51,530 bases of DNA, taken from the NCBI GenBank assembly GCA_019113165.1, contig DXHV01000075.1, positions 1-51,530 of the forward strand. The letters are read 5' to 3'. The notes beneath the pieces are model-generated. The model was not told where the DNA came from, ran no database searches, and saw nothing but the letters and a program-made list of their open reading frames with translations. The DNA is from Candidatus Desulfovibrio intestinipullorum (GTDB lineage: Bacteria > Desulfobacterota > Desulfovibrionia > Desulfovibrionales > Desulfovibrionaceae). Position 1 is the stretch's first letter. The number at the start of each line of letters is the position of its first letter. The translations under genes were made by a program, and so were the position numbers. Positions 33,039-42,922 of the stretch are shown piece by piece.

Positions 33039-35021
33039 TCAGGGCAGCATGTTCAGCGGCACGCGGTACACCCAGTCGTTGGCATTGTACATGCCGAAGC
33101 TTTCCCAGTTCTTGCGATCCCGGTCGTACTCGTCGTAGCGGGCCATCTTGGACTTGAGGCGGTTGATGAAGGCCGTCTGTTCGCCCACGCTCATGCGATA
33201 CCAGTCCTCTTCGGTGAGTTTCATGACGGCACTCTGGTAGGGCAGGCCGTCCAGGAACTCGCCAAGCACACCCAGCTGGGCCAGGGTCTTGCCGGCCGTG
33301 GGCATGTTGGGGTCGCGGGCCGTGCGGGCCGAGGCCGAGAGAACACCCTGGAAGAAGTCCCTGGAGTCGGTCTTCTTGGTGCGTTCGGCATTGTCGATGA
33401 TGATCCCAAGCTGGGCATGGAGGTCGCTGAGCTGGGCCTTGGTGAGGAGCACGGCCACTTCCACGTTGGGCACGCGCTGATTCCGGGTGAGCATGTTGAG
33501 GTCCATGTCCGTAATCCAGCTGCTCACCACCTCGGGAGCAGGGGTCCTGTTGGCGCGGCCAAGGTACTCCAGTTGCAGGGCGTAGCCCAGGCGCTGGGCC
33601 ATGAGGGCCGCTTCCTCTTCCGGCGTTCCTGACTTTGTCTCGACCTTGGGTCTGGTCATGAACTTGCCCTGGGAGGTGAAGGTGACCATCTGGGTCATGG
33701 TGGTGGCCAGGCTGTCGGCCACGGCCGCAAAGAAGCGGGCGCCCTCCTTCGGCGTGCGGGCCTTGATGCTCTGGTACTGCGGACGGTTGTTCTTCATGCT
33801 CAGGTCCTTGTAGGCCTGCTCGGCATAGTCGTGATCCTTGGCACCTGCCGGGGTCTTGACGTGCACGGCCACAATCCAGATGCCCTTCTGGTTCGCAAAG
33901 TCGTTGAGTTCGCTGGGCTGCATGGCCACGGAGGCATAGGGATCGTTGCTCGGCAGGGGGCCAGCGTCCGTGACCAGGAGGATGATGCGCGAGTCGTAGT
34001 CCTGCCAGCTCAAGGATTCCACGGCATTGTAGACGCCGGCCAGGGAGTCCTCGTCAAAGGAGTGGGTGGAGACCTTCGCTTCCTTCACATGGGCCAGGCG
34101 GCTTTCCAGGTCGCTGCGGTGCTTGGCCGTGACAAAGTCGCTCACAATGGTGGAAGTGTACTCAAGCCTCGGCACGGCAGCCGTGCTGTTGCGGAAGGCC
34201 ACGAAGGCAAAGCCCACGTGATCGGTGAGATTGGACTTCTGCAGACGGTCGTAGATGGTCTTGATGATGGCCCGGCTCTTCTCGATGTAGGGCCCCATGG
34301 AGATGGTGGTGTCCATCACGAAGGCAATGCCCGTCTTGGGAATGCGCTTGGTGCCGTCGGGATTGGTGGTGGCAGGGCCTGCAGCCGCAGCTCCTCCTGC
34401 GCCGCCCCTGCCGGCATCGGCCAGCTTGCCGGGGTCAATGGAGGCCACGCGCAGGAACTTGGTGCCCTCGTAGGGTTCCTGCATCTCCAGTATGGGCATG
34501 AGGTAGAAGCGGTTGAGGGCCACGGAGGAATCCGCGGGCTCGGCCGCCACAATGCGCGGATCCGGCTTCTTCTCGGCTGCGGCCTTCTGCAGGGCGGCCA
34601 GCTGGGCCGACAGGTCCGGGGCATCGCAGATGCTGCGCAGGGACTGCATATCCTTGAAGAAGAGCATGGGATCGCGCTCGGATCGGTTGGTGAAGAGCAG
34701 GGTCAGGGCCTGGTTCCAGGGCGTGGTCAGATCCGCACGGATCCAGCCGTCGGCCCTGTTGGTTCCTATACCCACACGAAGCCAGCCCCGGCCGCGTTCG
34801 TAGACATAGAGCGGCGTGAAGGGGCGCAGGCCCCTGTTCACGACATTGCTCTTGTCACTGGCCTCGGCATAGAGCACGGCCGTGGGGTGGCTGATGACGC
34901 GCTGATAGAGCGTTTTTTTGCCTTCCTGAAGCAGGGGGGCTGCCTGGACGCCGGGCACGGGCTGCATCAGGGCGCAGCAGAAGACGGCAAGCAGGATGAA
35001 GAGGGCAGACAGGCGGTGCAT
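33039..35021 (-). CDS. Secreted SH3b-like / von Willebrand factor A protein
   Basis: A 660-residue exported protein. A signal peptide (LFILLAVFCCALMQPVPGVQA) is followed by a bacterial SH3-like domain, about residues 40-110 (TAVLYAEASDKSNVVNRGLRPFTPLYVYERGRGWLRVG). The vWA domain runs from about 235 to 430. MIDAS is VMDTTISMG, i.e. DxTxS instead of the common DxSxS, with RIILLVTDAGP later. The C-terminal third (NVEVAVLLTKAQLSDLHAQLG) resembles the region after vWA in PpkA-like proteins. Such modules bind metal-dependent protein partners. The ATG at 35021 was chosen over a GTG five codons earlier because GAGG fits it better. Next in line are the ABC genes. Confidence 0.85.
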   Translation of the reverse strand: MHRLSALFILLAVFCCALMQPVPGVQAAPLLQEGKKTLYQRVISHPTAVLYAEASDKSNVVNRGLRPFTPLYVYERGRGWLRVGIGTNRADGWIRADLTTPWNQALTLLFTNRSERDPMLFFKDMQSLRSICDAPDLSAQLAALQKAAAEKKPDPRIVAAEPADSSVALNRFYLMPILEMQEPYEGTKFLRVASIDPGKLADAGRGGAGGAAAAGPATTNPDGTKRIPKTGIAFVMDTTISMGPYIEKSRAIIKTIYDRLQKSNLTDHVGFAFVAFRNSTAAVPRLEYTSTIVSDFVTAKHRSDLESRLAHVKEAKVSTHSFDEDSLAGVYNAVESLSWQDYDSRIILLVTDAGPLPSNDPYASVAMQPSELNDFANQKGIWIVAVHVKTPAGAKDHDYAEQAYKDLSMKNNRPQYQSIKARTPKEGARFFAAVADSLATTMTQMVTFTSQGKFMTRPKVETKSGTPEEEAALMAQRLGYALQLEYLGRANRTPAPEVVSSWITDMDLNMLTRNQRVPNVEVAVLLTKAQLSDLHAQLGIIIDNAERTKKTDSRDFFQGVLSASARTARDPNMPTAGKTLAQLGVLGEFLDGLPYQSAVMKLTEEDWYRMSVGEQTAFINRLKSKMARYDEYDRDRKNWESFGMYNANDWVYRVPLNMLP

Positions 35022-35117
35022 GGAACAAAACCTCACTACAGGACGGACCCTGGCAACAGGACCCTGACAAGGGGAGGAAGATAAGAAGAAGGACTGGACG
35101 AGAACGAGGAGGTCGGC

Positions 35118-36392
35118 CTAGAAGGTCTCAAGCAGGCGGGCCGCCTCGGCATCGCCGCTGCCGGCCCGAGCCTTCAGGAAGTTCTTGAGGTTCTTCAGGG
35201 CAGTACGAGCCTTGGCAAAGCCTGCGGCGGCCGCCTTGCCGTACCAGTCCCTGGCCTGGGCGGCATCGGGCATGATGCTGCCCTTGGGCAGGGTGGAGGC
35301 CGGATCGTAGAACTGGCCCAGGAGATACATGGCTTCGGGCTGTCCCTTCTGGGCTGCATCCTCGATGAGGAGGAAGGCGCCGTCCGTGGTGGCCGCATCG
35401 GCATCAGGCGTGAGTCGGGCCTTGGCCATGGACAGGCTGGTTGCCGGATCGGCAGAGCCTCTCAGGTGCTCGCGAGCCGAATCAAGGAAGGGGCCGGCCG
35501 GAGGAGGCGTTTCAAGCTTCTTTGGTTTTGGCTCAGGCATGGGTGCAGGCAAGGGCGCATGCTGGGCTGTCTGTTCTGGGGCAGGAGTTGTGTCTGTATC
35601 TCGCAGGACAAACCACCAGACAAGGCCGCCAATGATCAGGCAGAGCACGACGATTCCCAGGATGAGGAACAGCTTGCTGCCTTTCCGGCCCTGTGCGGGC
35701 TGGTCGGTCTGGCTGTCCTGGCCCGGGGTCATGGTGAGGGGTTTCGAGTTCTCTTTCTGGGACTCCTTAGAGGATTTGCCTCGAACCTGTGGTTTTTCCT
35801 CAAGGTTCAGCGTCAGGGGGGTCAAAATTGGCTTCAGCGGCAGGATGTTTGCAGCTTGTTTCTGCGACTCGGAATCTTCAGCTGGTTGCTGCGGCTGAGA
35901 GGTCACAATTGGTTGCTGCTGCAGGATGTCTGTAGTTTGTTCCTGCGGCTGAGGGGCTGCAAGCTGATCCTGGGGCTGGGGATCTGCAGGCAGTTTCGTC
36001 TGTGTCGACTGTTCGCGATGAACGGGGGGGTGCTTGCATATTCGCAAGGCACCCGTAGGAACTTGCAAGATTCCTGCGGGCAGCACATTGGGCATGGCCA
36101 TGTCGCAGGGTTCCTGGTCGTTGACGGTAATGCGATAGCTTTCCAGGGTATCGAGCTGCTGGAGGATGGTGCTGTCAATGGGAATCCTGAGCGTGCCGTT
36201 GTCAAAGAAGACTTCCTGGATCGGAATGCGCTCCACGGTGTTGAGCCAGCGACCGTCGGCAGAAAGATAGGTCTGATCCGAGCCCTTCTGCAGGGTGAAG
36301 AAGGGATTCAGGCCCGGATGGGGGCAGGGGGAAAGCACAATGAGCGCATGGTTGGCTGTGTAACGCGGATCCTGGGTGACAAGTACATCCAT
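35118..36392 (-). CDS. One-TM protein with Gln/Pro-rich linker and Sel1-like C-terminus
   Basis: A 424-residue protein without a signal peptide. Residues 1-115 are a folded domain (MDVLVTQDPRYTANHALIVL ... YRITVNDQEPCDMAMPNVLP) of unknown type. A Gln/Pro-rich linker covers about 120-240, then one membrane helix (LFLILGIVVLCLIIGGLVWWFVL, about 247-269). The periplasmic part ends in a Sel1/TPR-type segment (GQPEAMYLLGQFYD ... AQARDWYGKAAAAGFAKARTAL). So its N-terminus faces the SrfB/SrfC-like cytoplasmic NTPases and its C-terminus faces the vWA and FGE-like proteins, suiting a connector role (inference). GGAG precedes ATG 36392. Confidence 0.75.
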   Translation of the reverse strand: MDVLVTQDPRYTANHALIVLSPCPHPGLNPFFTLQKGSDQTYLSADGRWLNTVERIPIQEVFFDNGTLRIPIDSTILQQLDTLESYRITVNDQEPCDMAMPNVLPAGILQVPTGALRICKHPPVHREQSTQTKLPADPQPQDQLAAPQPQEQTTDILQQQPIVTSQPQQPAEDSESQKQAANILPLKPILTPLTLNLEEKPQVRGKSSKESQKENSKPLTMTPGQDSQTDQPAQGRKGSKLFLILGIVVLCLIIGGLVWWFVLRDTDTTPAPEQTAQHAPLPAPMPEPKPKKLETPPPAGPFLDSAREHLRGSADPATSLSMAKARLTPDADAATTDGAFLLIEDAAQKGQPEAMYLLGQFYDPASTLPKGSIMPDAAQARDWYGKAAAAGFAKARTALKNLKNFLKARAGSGDAEAARLLETF

Positions 36393-36447
36393 GAGGGAGC
36401 TCCTGAAGAAAGTGCCTGGAACGGTTCTAGAGCAGGTTACTCTTGAA

Positions 36448-36472
36448 AATTGCAATACAAAATATCGCAATT
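36448..36472. promoter_or_regulatory. AATTGC/GCAATT dyad upstream of the Sel1-type gene
   Basis: AATTGC (36448-36453) and GCAATT (36467-36472), 13-base spacer, lie in an AT-rich patch 55-80 bases before ATG 36392, within a 259-base gap. It could be an operator or part of an internal promoter of the cluster. The rest of the gap shows no gene. Confidence 0.4.
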
Positions 36473-36651
36473 AACATCGATTTCAGGGTATTGCGGTGAT
36501 GGACTGCGTTAAGTTTGAACAGAAAAGCTCTCTAAAACGGAGACGCTGGCATGACGCAGATCTTGGGAAAATACACAGGGAAGAAGCAAGGAAAAGGCCT
36601 GCGAGACGTGCAAGGGGACAGGGAGCATGGCTGGCCCGTCCCACAGGAGGC

Positions 36652-39357
36652 TTAGGAGATGTGTTGCTCGTCGAACAGGTCCAGAATGGCACCCAGCTTG
36701 CTGTTCTGCACGGGATTGAAGTTCTCCTCCGGCACGTCAAGACTGGAGATCACGCAGTCATAGAAGGCCTTGAGCCAGTCCATGTAATAGGCCCTGTCGT
36801 ACTGCTGCTGCTGTTCGGGCACCACAGGTTCGCCCTGGGGGCCGAAGGTGAGTGCCGGAGGCGTGAAGAGTGTGGTCCATGTGCCATTGTAGTCAATGCT
36901 GGTCTTTTGTCCGAGCCTGGCATCGTGCCCGAGCCAGGAGACAAAACTGTTGATTCTGTAGGCGGCCTCGCTGGCCATGCGCCAGGCAGACTTTTCCACC
37001 ACAATATTGCGGAAGCCGCTCTTGGCCCTGATGCCTGCAATCATGTCCTCCAGAAGATGGGCATGCCTGGAAGAGAGAATGAGTTCCGAGGCAAGGCTGT
37101 TGAGAAAGTCGGCCGGTACCTTGTAGGCACGCTGCAGGGTGACCTGCTCGGCCTGGGTACGCACGTGCTCGAACCAGTGTTCCATGGCCCGCTGGCAGAA
37201 CACGGCTATCTGATCCGTACCGTTTTCGATCTCTGGCTCCGGCTCGGACTCTGGCGTGCTCTTGGCCGGAGCTGACAGGGTATCTCCGAAGAGATCGTCT
37301 AGTAGATCATCGGCATTGATGGCACTGCCCACCACCGTGTGCGGGGTCTGGCTTGCTTGGGCACTGTTCTGGGGAATGGCCTCGCAGGCGGAGGCGATTT
37401 CGTAGAGGTCGAAGTCGCTGACCAGGAAGCGGGAGAGGAGATCCGCAAACTGCTGCTGGCTGATGACCGCCGCAAAGGTGCGCATCAGGCTGACGGCCAG
37501 CTTCTTCTTCTGCTCCAGACGCTGGTTGATGTCGTCATCGCGGTAGTAGAGCTGCAGCCTGTCCTGTATCTTGCGGCTGATCTCCAGGGCCCTGTCCCTG
37601 GTCTGGTTGTACTTGAGGTCGGGATTGCAGATGGGCGCAAGCTTCTTGCGCAGGAGGGAGATGCCGCCGTCATTGAGCCCGAGGGCGGCCTCCCAAGATT
37701 CCTCGGGATTGGTGAAGTGCCGGCGCACAAGCTCGGAGGTGAGGAATTCCTGATGGATCTTCTCCACCTGCTCGGGCATCTTGATGCCTGTTTCGCGATA
37801 GTTCTGGTCAAAGGTGAAGACGGCGTCGCACAGGAAGTTGGGATTGCGCAGCAGGAAGACATTGCGGAAGGGCTTGCCGTCCCAGTTGTCCGGCCACTCG
37901 TACTGGGCGCCGAAGAAATTGGTCAGGTTGTTGGTCAGGCGGATGTCCCAGGTATTGGCATTGTCCTCGGGCTTGTTCGTCTCACCGGGCTGCCCCTGGG
38001 CTGCCTTGTCTGCACCGGCCGTTTCGGTGCCCATCTTGCGGGCAAACTGCGTATCCACCTTGGTGAGGATGAAGAAGAGCGTGGGCTCATGGCCCTTGCG
38101 GCTTTCCGGGGTCTCGCCCTGGGTCAGGCCTATCCAGTTGTTGATGGCGCCTGGCAGATCCTGCACTTCCTGGTTTTCCGGCCCGATGCACAAAAGCATG
38201 CTGGTGAGTTCCTGCTCCTCGCAGTAGCGCTCGAAGAGGTAGGCCACCTTGCCGCGCAGGAAGAGGTGCTCAAGCTCCCCTTCGGTCTGCAGGGTGTGCC
38301 TGAGATTCGTGGTCTTGAGGCGCGAGCGGTAGCCAGGGAAATCCAGCAGGTCAGTGTGGGCAAAGAAGGCATCGGGTTCTGTGGGCATGAAGATGGTGAG
38401 TTCTGCCGTGATGGCTGTCACCGTGGACTTGGGCAGGGACAGGATATGGCCGTCTGGCAGGCTCTCCAGGCTGACCAGGTCCTGGGAACCTGGCGCAGAC
38501 TTGGAGAGACGGGCCACGTCAATGATGCTGGCCGCACGCGGCAGCAGGGCATCCAGGCTGCAGTTGGCCTCGGCAGGATTGCCGAGATCCTCCAGGGCCC
38601 TGGCCAAGGTGAGGAAGTACTCGTCAAATTCCGGCACATTGTCCCAGATGAGACCGAAGAGGCGCACCCTGTCGTTCAGCGGCAGCCGCGAGACGAGCTC
38701 CTGGGTCTTGGTCCAGTAGACGTGCATCAGGGTCTGCACCCTGGGCCTGGAGGCAAAGTTCTTCTGCAGGTACTCGCGCAAATCTTCCACATCGTCGCGG
38801 GTCAGGCTGTTCACGGCAGAAGGTTCGGTCAGGCCCTCGAGATCGTGCAGGGCGTGCAGGATAGCTTCCTGATCCGGGGCTTCCGTGTGCTCGCAGTCCG
38901 CGTAATAGGTATTGGCAAAGATGCGCACCAGGTCCATTTCCGAGAAGAGGCGCAGACGCACCGGGCGCTCCTGGGTGATCCCCACAGGCCTTGTGGTGGT
39001 AAAGCGCGTCACCAGGCCCGTGGATTCCTTGCCGCCCTCGGGGTTGATCTTGCGGATGAAGTCCACAGAGGTTCCGGCAAAGTCCGCCATGAGGTTACCG
39101 TCTGTGTCCTTGGCCAGGACAGAGATGAGGTAGCTCTTGCCGGCCTGGCTCGGTCCAAAGACACCCACGCACATCTTGCGGGAGGCTGCCGTGGCAAGAC
39201 GGCCGTAGGCCCTGGCTGCGGTACGGATGTTCTTGCACAGCAATTCGCACTCGCCACCCACGTTTTCCCTGTTGTCCTGAAGCCATTGCTCGGCCTTGCG
39301 GGCGGCCTTGGCCCATTCCTGGCACTGACTGGCGAGTTGTTTGTCCTTTTCTCTCAT
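36652..39357 (-). CDS. srfC: SrfC-like large GTPase (putative virulence factor family)
   Basis: A 901-residue cytoplasmic protein. A helical N-terminus is followed by G1 GPSQAGKS (residues 68-75), G3 LLDFPGYRSR near 337 and G4 LTKVDTQF near 430, so it is a GTPase with a dynamin-like large insertion. The long helical C-terminal half includes an acidic linker (ESEPEPEIENG) and ends with NPVQNSKLGAILDLFDEQ, as in SrfC (PF10139-type) proteins. SrfC in Salmonella belongs to the srfABC operon, but its biochemical role is not settled. It follows srfB by 195 bases, the same order as in srfABC. ATG 39357 was chosen over an in-frame TTG 15 bases upstream; neither has a strong Shine-Dalgarno. Confidence 0.75.
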   Translation of the reverse strand: MREKDKQLASQCQEWAKAARKAEQWLQDNRENVGGECELLCKNIRTAARAYGRLATAASRKMCVGVFGPSQAGKSYLISVLAKDTDGNLMADFAGTSVDFIRKINPEGGKESTGLVTRFTTTRPVGITQERPVRLRLFSEMDLVRIFANTYYADCEHTEAPDQEAILHALHDLEGLTEPSAVNSLTRDDVEDLREYLQKNFASRPRVQTLMHVYWTKTQELVSRLPLNDRVRLFGLIWDNVPEFDEYFLTLARALEDLGNPAEANCSLDALLPRAASIIDVARLSKSAPGSQDLVSLESLPDGHILSLPKSTVTAITAELTIFMPTEPDAFFAHTDLLDFPGYRSRLKTTNLRHTLQTEGELEHLFLRGKVAYLFERYCEEQELTSMLLCIGPENQEVQDLPGAINNWIGLTQGETPESRKGHEPTLFFILTKVDTQFARKMGTETAGADKAAQGQPGETNKPEDNANTWDIRLTNNLTNFFGAQYEWPDNWDGKPFRNVFLLRNPNFLCDAVFTFDQNYRETGIKMPEQVEKIHQEFLTSELVRRHFTNPEESWEAALGLNDGGISLLRKKLAPICNPDLKYNQTRDRALEISRKIQDRLQLYYRDDDINQRLEQKKKLAVSLMRTFAAVISQQQFADLLSRFLVSDFDLYEIASACEAIPQNSAQASQTPHTVVGSAINADDLLDDLFGDTLSAPAKSTPESEPEPEIENGTDQIAVFCQRAMEHWFEHVRTQAEQVTLQRAYKVPADFLNSLASELILSSRHAHLLEDMIAGIRAKSGFRNIVVEKSAWRMASEAAYRINSFVSWLGHDARLGQKTSIDYNGTWTTLFTPPALTFGPQGEPVVPEQQQQYDRAYYMDWLKAFYDCVISSLDVPEENFNPVQNSKLGAILDLFDEQHIS

Positions 39358-39497
39358 AGATGCAACATGCAAAAAAGCCGGATCCCGTCAAGGCAGGACG
39401 CTTGGGATGCTCCCCTTGCAAGGAGCCCCGGGGACGTCCCGGCCGGGCTGCGATTTTTTTGCACCTCCCTGATGGTAGATGGTGATGAGGGTGGAGT

Positions 39498-39533
39498 GCA
39501 GGCCTGTCTGCCTGCGGGGCAATGCAGGCCTGC
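39498..39533. other. Hairpin in the srfB-srfC gap
   Basis: GCAGGCCTG (39498-39506) pairs with CAGGCCTGC (39525-39533). There is no T-run, so partial attenuation or RNA processing is possible. Confidence 0.4.
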
Positions 39534-39552
39534 CGGATGGCGCGTGCCGCAA

Positions 39553-42500
39553 TCAGCTTTCGGTCAGGATGATGCCAGAATCCAGCCAGTAGCCGTCGAT
39601 GCTGGGCAGTGTCTGCAGATTGGCCGCCATGAGCCGTGGGTTGATGGTGCGGCCGTCCGGGCCCGTGACCTCCTGCACATTGATGGTGCCCTCGGCCTGC
39701 ACGGGCTCATCGGAACTGGCCTGGCGCTGGCGATCGTTCCTGGTCAGGCTGACGCGCACCGTGTAGGGGCCGTGCCCGGACTTGTCCTGGAAATCGAGCT
39801 TGTAGTAGGCCGAAGCAGGCCAGCGCTCCACATTGAGCTGACGGTAGCCCACGGTGATGGGGCTGTGGTAGGTGATGGTTCGCTCCTCGGGCTCCACGCT
39901 GCCGTCCTCGTTGACTACGAACCAGACCTTGGCGGCTTCAAGCTGGCCCTGCAGGTTGAGCTCGCCCACGTAGCGGGCCGTGGAGGTCATGCGCATGCGC
40001 GAGGAATCGAAGTTGATGCCTTCGAGATAGCCGCAGGACAGGCTGCAGAGGATGGCGCCCACGACCACCGTGGTCTTGGGATCCTCTATGCAGCCGAAGA
40101 GATCGGCGCTGGGGTACCAGTTGCCCACATGGTAGGAGCGCATGGGAATGATGCGGCTGGGCGGCAGGGGCGTCTTGGCAAGCACGGTCTGGATGACGCC
40201 CTTCCAGGAACTGGGCCGTCCTGTGAGCAGAAGCAGGTCCGCGTCAAAGAGGTGGACCATCTCGCACAGGCTGGACAATGTATCGCCCAGGGTCCGGCGT
40301 ATGCACTCGCTGATGGAGTCCAGGGAGAAGGTCAGCACAATGCTGTCGAGATCCACATCGTGCTGGCTGCCGCAGGAACGGATGACGGTCTGGGCATAGT
40401 CCAGGACGCGCTTCTGGGGCATGGGCGCACGCTTCTTCGGCGTGAAGGGGGTGGTTGTGCCTTCGGCCTCCCTGCTGCCCCCGGTTGCGTCCGGGGCCTG
40501 GCTGGCCTTGTCTGCGTCCGTGCCGGACGTCTTGCCTGCGCCTTTCGCTCCCTTGCCGCGGGGCTGTTCCTCGGCGGGGCGTTCAAAGAAGTCGCCCAGG
40601 CGGCAGCTGTAGACCTGAGTATCGTCCCGGTCCATCTGCTCGCAGGCCTGCAAGATGCCCAGGGCCGCGGGCACGGCCACCTGGCGCACGAACTGGCCCT
40701 GGCGCACGCGCTGCTCTTCGGTCTTGTTGCCCTTGGAGCGACCGTAGCGGCCAAAGAGTTCCAGGATGACGTTGTGGGGCGTGGGCACATCCTTGGCCAG
40801 GCCCTTTTCAATGGCCGGAATGACATGGGAGCGCACGACCTCGCGCAGCACCTCGTCGCCTGCCAGGTTGAAGCCGTCCCGGAATTCCATGTGCGGCGTG
40901 ATGCGCGCCGACTCCGATGGCTCGCTGGTCAGGACATGGGTGGTGATGGACAGATCCGTGGTGCCGCCGCCTATGTCTATGGAGGCAATGCGTACCGTGG
41001 GCCGCATGGTGTCCGACCCCCTGACCTGGCGCATCTTGCCGTACAGGGCAAAGTACTGGCTGGCATTGCCCAGGTACTTGACCATGATGTCGTTGTAGAG
41101 GAGCACGAGCTGGGAGCAGCTTGCCTCGTCCCATTCGCAGATGATTTCGGGCTGCTTCTGGTAGTGGAAATTGAACTCGGGCTTGCTGTTCTCGTCGGCC
41201 AGCCAGCCCAGGCCGTTCCAGATGAGGCGCACGGCCAGGGTGACCCAGCGCTCGAAGATGTGTCTGGCCGCCACGGGCATGGCCGTGGGCACGGTAAAGA
41301 TGATGCGCCGCAGATGGCGCGGCTTGTCAGGGAAGGGCCGGCTGTCCCTCCTGGCCGGAGAATTGATGGTCACCAGGGCCTGGGCCACGATTTCGGCCGC
41401 CATGAACATCATGAGGGAAGAGCGGGTGAAGTAGGAGCCGAAGAGCGGCGAGCCCTTCTGGGCCCGCAGGGCCGGGGTGGACAGGAAGCGGCGCAGCTGA
41501 TTGTCCTTGAAGCAGACGAGGGGCGTGCCCTCCTCGTTGAGCTGGCGGGGGAAGAGCCCGCGGGTGACCATGGGCTCGGAGAGCTTCTGGGTATTGTAGC
41601 GCCAGCTCTGCGTCCAGCGCCTCTCGTCCCAGAGGTAGCGCTTGGGGCTGGACATGCCGGTATTGCCTTCGGCGCAGGTGGCATAGGTGGACAGACGCAC
41701 GGCCTCGGGTCCCACGCGCACGCAGGAGGGCCAGGCAAAGGCCGGCGTCCTGCGGCCCGAGCGGCGCGAAAGCATGTCACTGCCAAAGGAGACGTCCACA
41801 AATTCCACCCTGGTCTGGAAGGGATCGGTATAGATGAAGTTGGGATTGCTCAAATCCCTGAGTTCCAGCAGATAGCCGTCGCTCAGATCCGTCTTCTTGG
41901 CCGAGGATGTTTCCACCAGCATGCCGGTGGTCCGGGAGTTGCCGATGTCCAGGATGAAATCCACGTCAATGGCATCGGAGCGGTTGGAGTCCGAGACCTT
42001 CACGCAGATGTCGCCCATGGCCCGTCTGGCTGCATCAAGCCAGGCCATGTAGCAGGCAATGTGCTTGAGACAGTACTGCTTGCCAAAGTCATCCTGATAG
42101 GTTGTGCCGTCGCGTTGCTCCCAGGCCGTGTAGAGATTGTGCAGCCACTCGTCGACCCACTGCTCGTTCACAAACCAGGAATTGTCGCGCACATGCCAGG
42201 CCAGCAGAAATTCCGAGGCCGCATTGAGATCGTCCCTGGACAGGGCAAAGTAGCGGCCGTCGGTATCCTGGGGCTTGTCTTCCACCTTGGTGTCAAAGGC
42301 CACGCACAGATGCCAGCGGCCCGGCTCGTCCTCCAGGGGCAGGAACATGCCCCTGGCCCAGTTGGAGGGCCCCTTTTCCACTCGGCTGCCTCCATCGGGC
42401 CATGTCTGGCCGGTCTTGCGCAGGAAGGGCATGGGCAGCCACTGGCCGCTGAAGCATTCCAGGCTTTCGGCAAGGCTGATGGTATAGTCTTCCATGAAGG

Positions 42501-42753
42501 ACTGCGGCGCCGGCTGCCCGGGCAGGAAGGGAATGGTGCCCCTGGCGTCGCGGGCATCAATCCACTCGTCGTCCTGGTTCACAAGACAGCGCAGATAGTG
42601 CGGATAGCCCTGCTGCTGTTCCTGGGGAATGGTGTCTTCGAAGAAGTAGCGCGATTCCCTGCGCACGCTCTCGATGTCGAACGCAAAATCCAGAAATTGC
42701 AGGCAGCCGCCGGGGATCAGATTGACAATGGGTTTGTACTCGGGGAAGTTCAT
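39553..42753 (-). CDS. srfB: SrfB-like protein with actin/Hsp70-fold ATPase motifs
   Basis: A 1066-residue cytoplasmic protein matching the SrfB (PF07520-type) layout. The ASKHA nucleotide-binding motifs are seen in order: phosphate-1 DFILDIGNSRTTGML near residues 265-280, phosphate-2 IDIGGGTTDLSITTH near 590-605, and the adenosine segment LLLTGRPSSWKGV near 840. A low-complexity insert (GKGAKGAGKTSGTDADKASQ) sits near 720-765. So it probably binds ATP and changes shape like an actin/Hsp70 protein. Partnership with the SrfC-like GTPase is inferred from adjacency. ATG 42753 was preferred to a GTG 33 bases upstream. A terminator separates it from the lipoprotein gene, so it should have its own promoter. 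Confidence 0.75.
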   Translation of the reverse strand: MNFPEYKPIVNLIPGGCLQFLDFAFDIESVRRESRYFFEDTIPQEQQQGYPHYLRCLVNQDDEWIDARDARGTIPFLPGQPAPQSFMEDYTISLAESLECFSGQWLPMPFLRKTGQTWPDGGSRVEKGPSNWARGMFLPLEDEPGRWHLCVAFDTKVEDKPQDTDGRYFALSRDDLNAASEFLLAWHVRDNSWFVNEQWVDEWLHNLYTAWEQRDGTTYQDDFGKQYCLKHIACYMAWLDAARRAMGDICVKVSDSNRSDAIDVDFILDIGNSRTTGMLVETSSAKKTDLSDGYLLELRDLSNPNFIYTDPFQTRVEFVDVSFGSDMLSRRSGRRTPAFAWPSCVRVGPEAVRLSTYATCAEGNTGMSSPKRYLWDERRWTQSWRYNTQKLSEPMVTRGLFPRQLNEEGTPLVCFKDNQLRRFLSTPALRAQKGSPLFGSYFTRSSLMMFMAAEIVAQALVTINSPARRDSRPFPDKPRHLRRIIFTVPTAMPVAARHIFERWVTLAVRLIWNGLGWLADENSKPEFNFHYQKQPEIICEWDEASCSQLVLLYNDIMVKYLGNASQYFALYGKMRQVRGSDTMRPTVRIASIDIGGGTTDLSITTHVLTSEPSESARITPHMEFRDGFNLAGDEVLREVVRSHVIPAIEKGLAKDVPTPHNVILELFGRYGRSKGNKTEEQRVRQGQFVRQVAVPAALGILQACEQMDRDDTQVYSCRLGDFFERPAEEQPRGKGAKGAGKTSGTDADKASQAPDATGGSREAEGTTTPFTPKKRAPMPQKRVLDYAQTVIRSCGSQHDVDLDSIVLTFSLDSISECIRRTLGDTLSSLCEMVHLFDADLLLLTGRPSSWKGVIQTVLAKTPLPPSRIIPMRSYHVGNWYPSADLFGCIEDPKTTVVVGAILCSLSCGYLEGINFDSSRMRMTSTARYVGELNLQGQLEAAKVWFVVNEDGSVEPEERTITYHSPITVGYRQLNVERWPASAYYKLDFQDKSGHGPYTVRVSLTRNDRQRQASSDEPVQAEGTINVQEVTGPDGRTINPRLMAANLQTLPSIDGYWLDSGIILTES

Positions 42754-42867
42754 AGTCTGAGATTCTGTACTCCACTGTTTATTCACAACAGAACGAAGGC
42801 ATGCAGTTGGGTGTGATCAGGCTTGAGCGTGCGTGAGGAAGGGGACGCAGGGGCGCACATGGCGAAA

Positions 42868-42904
42868 CCAGGGAAAGACCACGTCAGGCACGGTCTTTCC
42901 CTGG
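42868..42904 (-). terminator. Perfect 13-bp hairpin after the lipoprotein gene
   Basis: CCAGGGAAAGACC (42868-42880) pairs with GGTCTTTCCCTGG (42892-42904), 18 bases past the lipoprotein stop. No long T-run, but the stem is strong; it probably ends or dampens transcription before srfB. Confidence 0.6.
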
Positions 42905-42922
42905 CATGAGGACAGAGATAGG

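Noticed and set aside
37339..42816. Plus-strand open frame of 1825 codons
   Set aside because: It is the antisense shadow of srfC and srfB, which have clear motifs; GC-rich codon bias keeps the opposite frame open.
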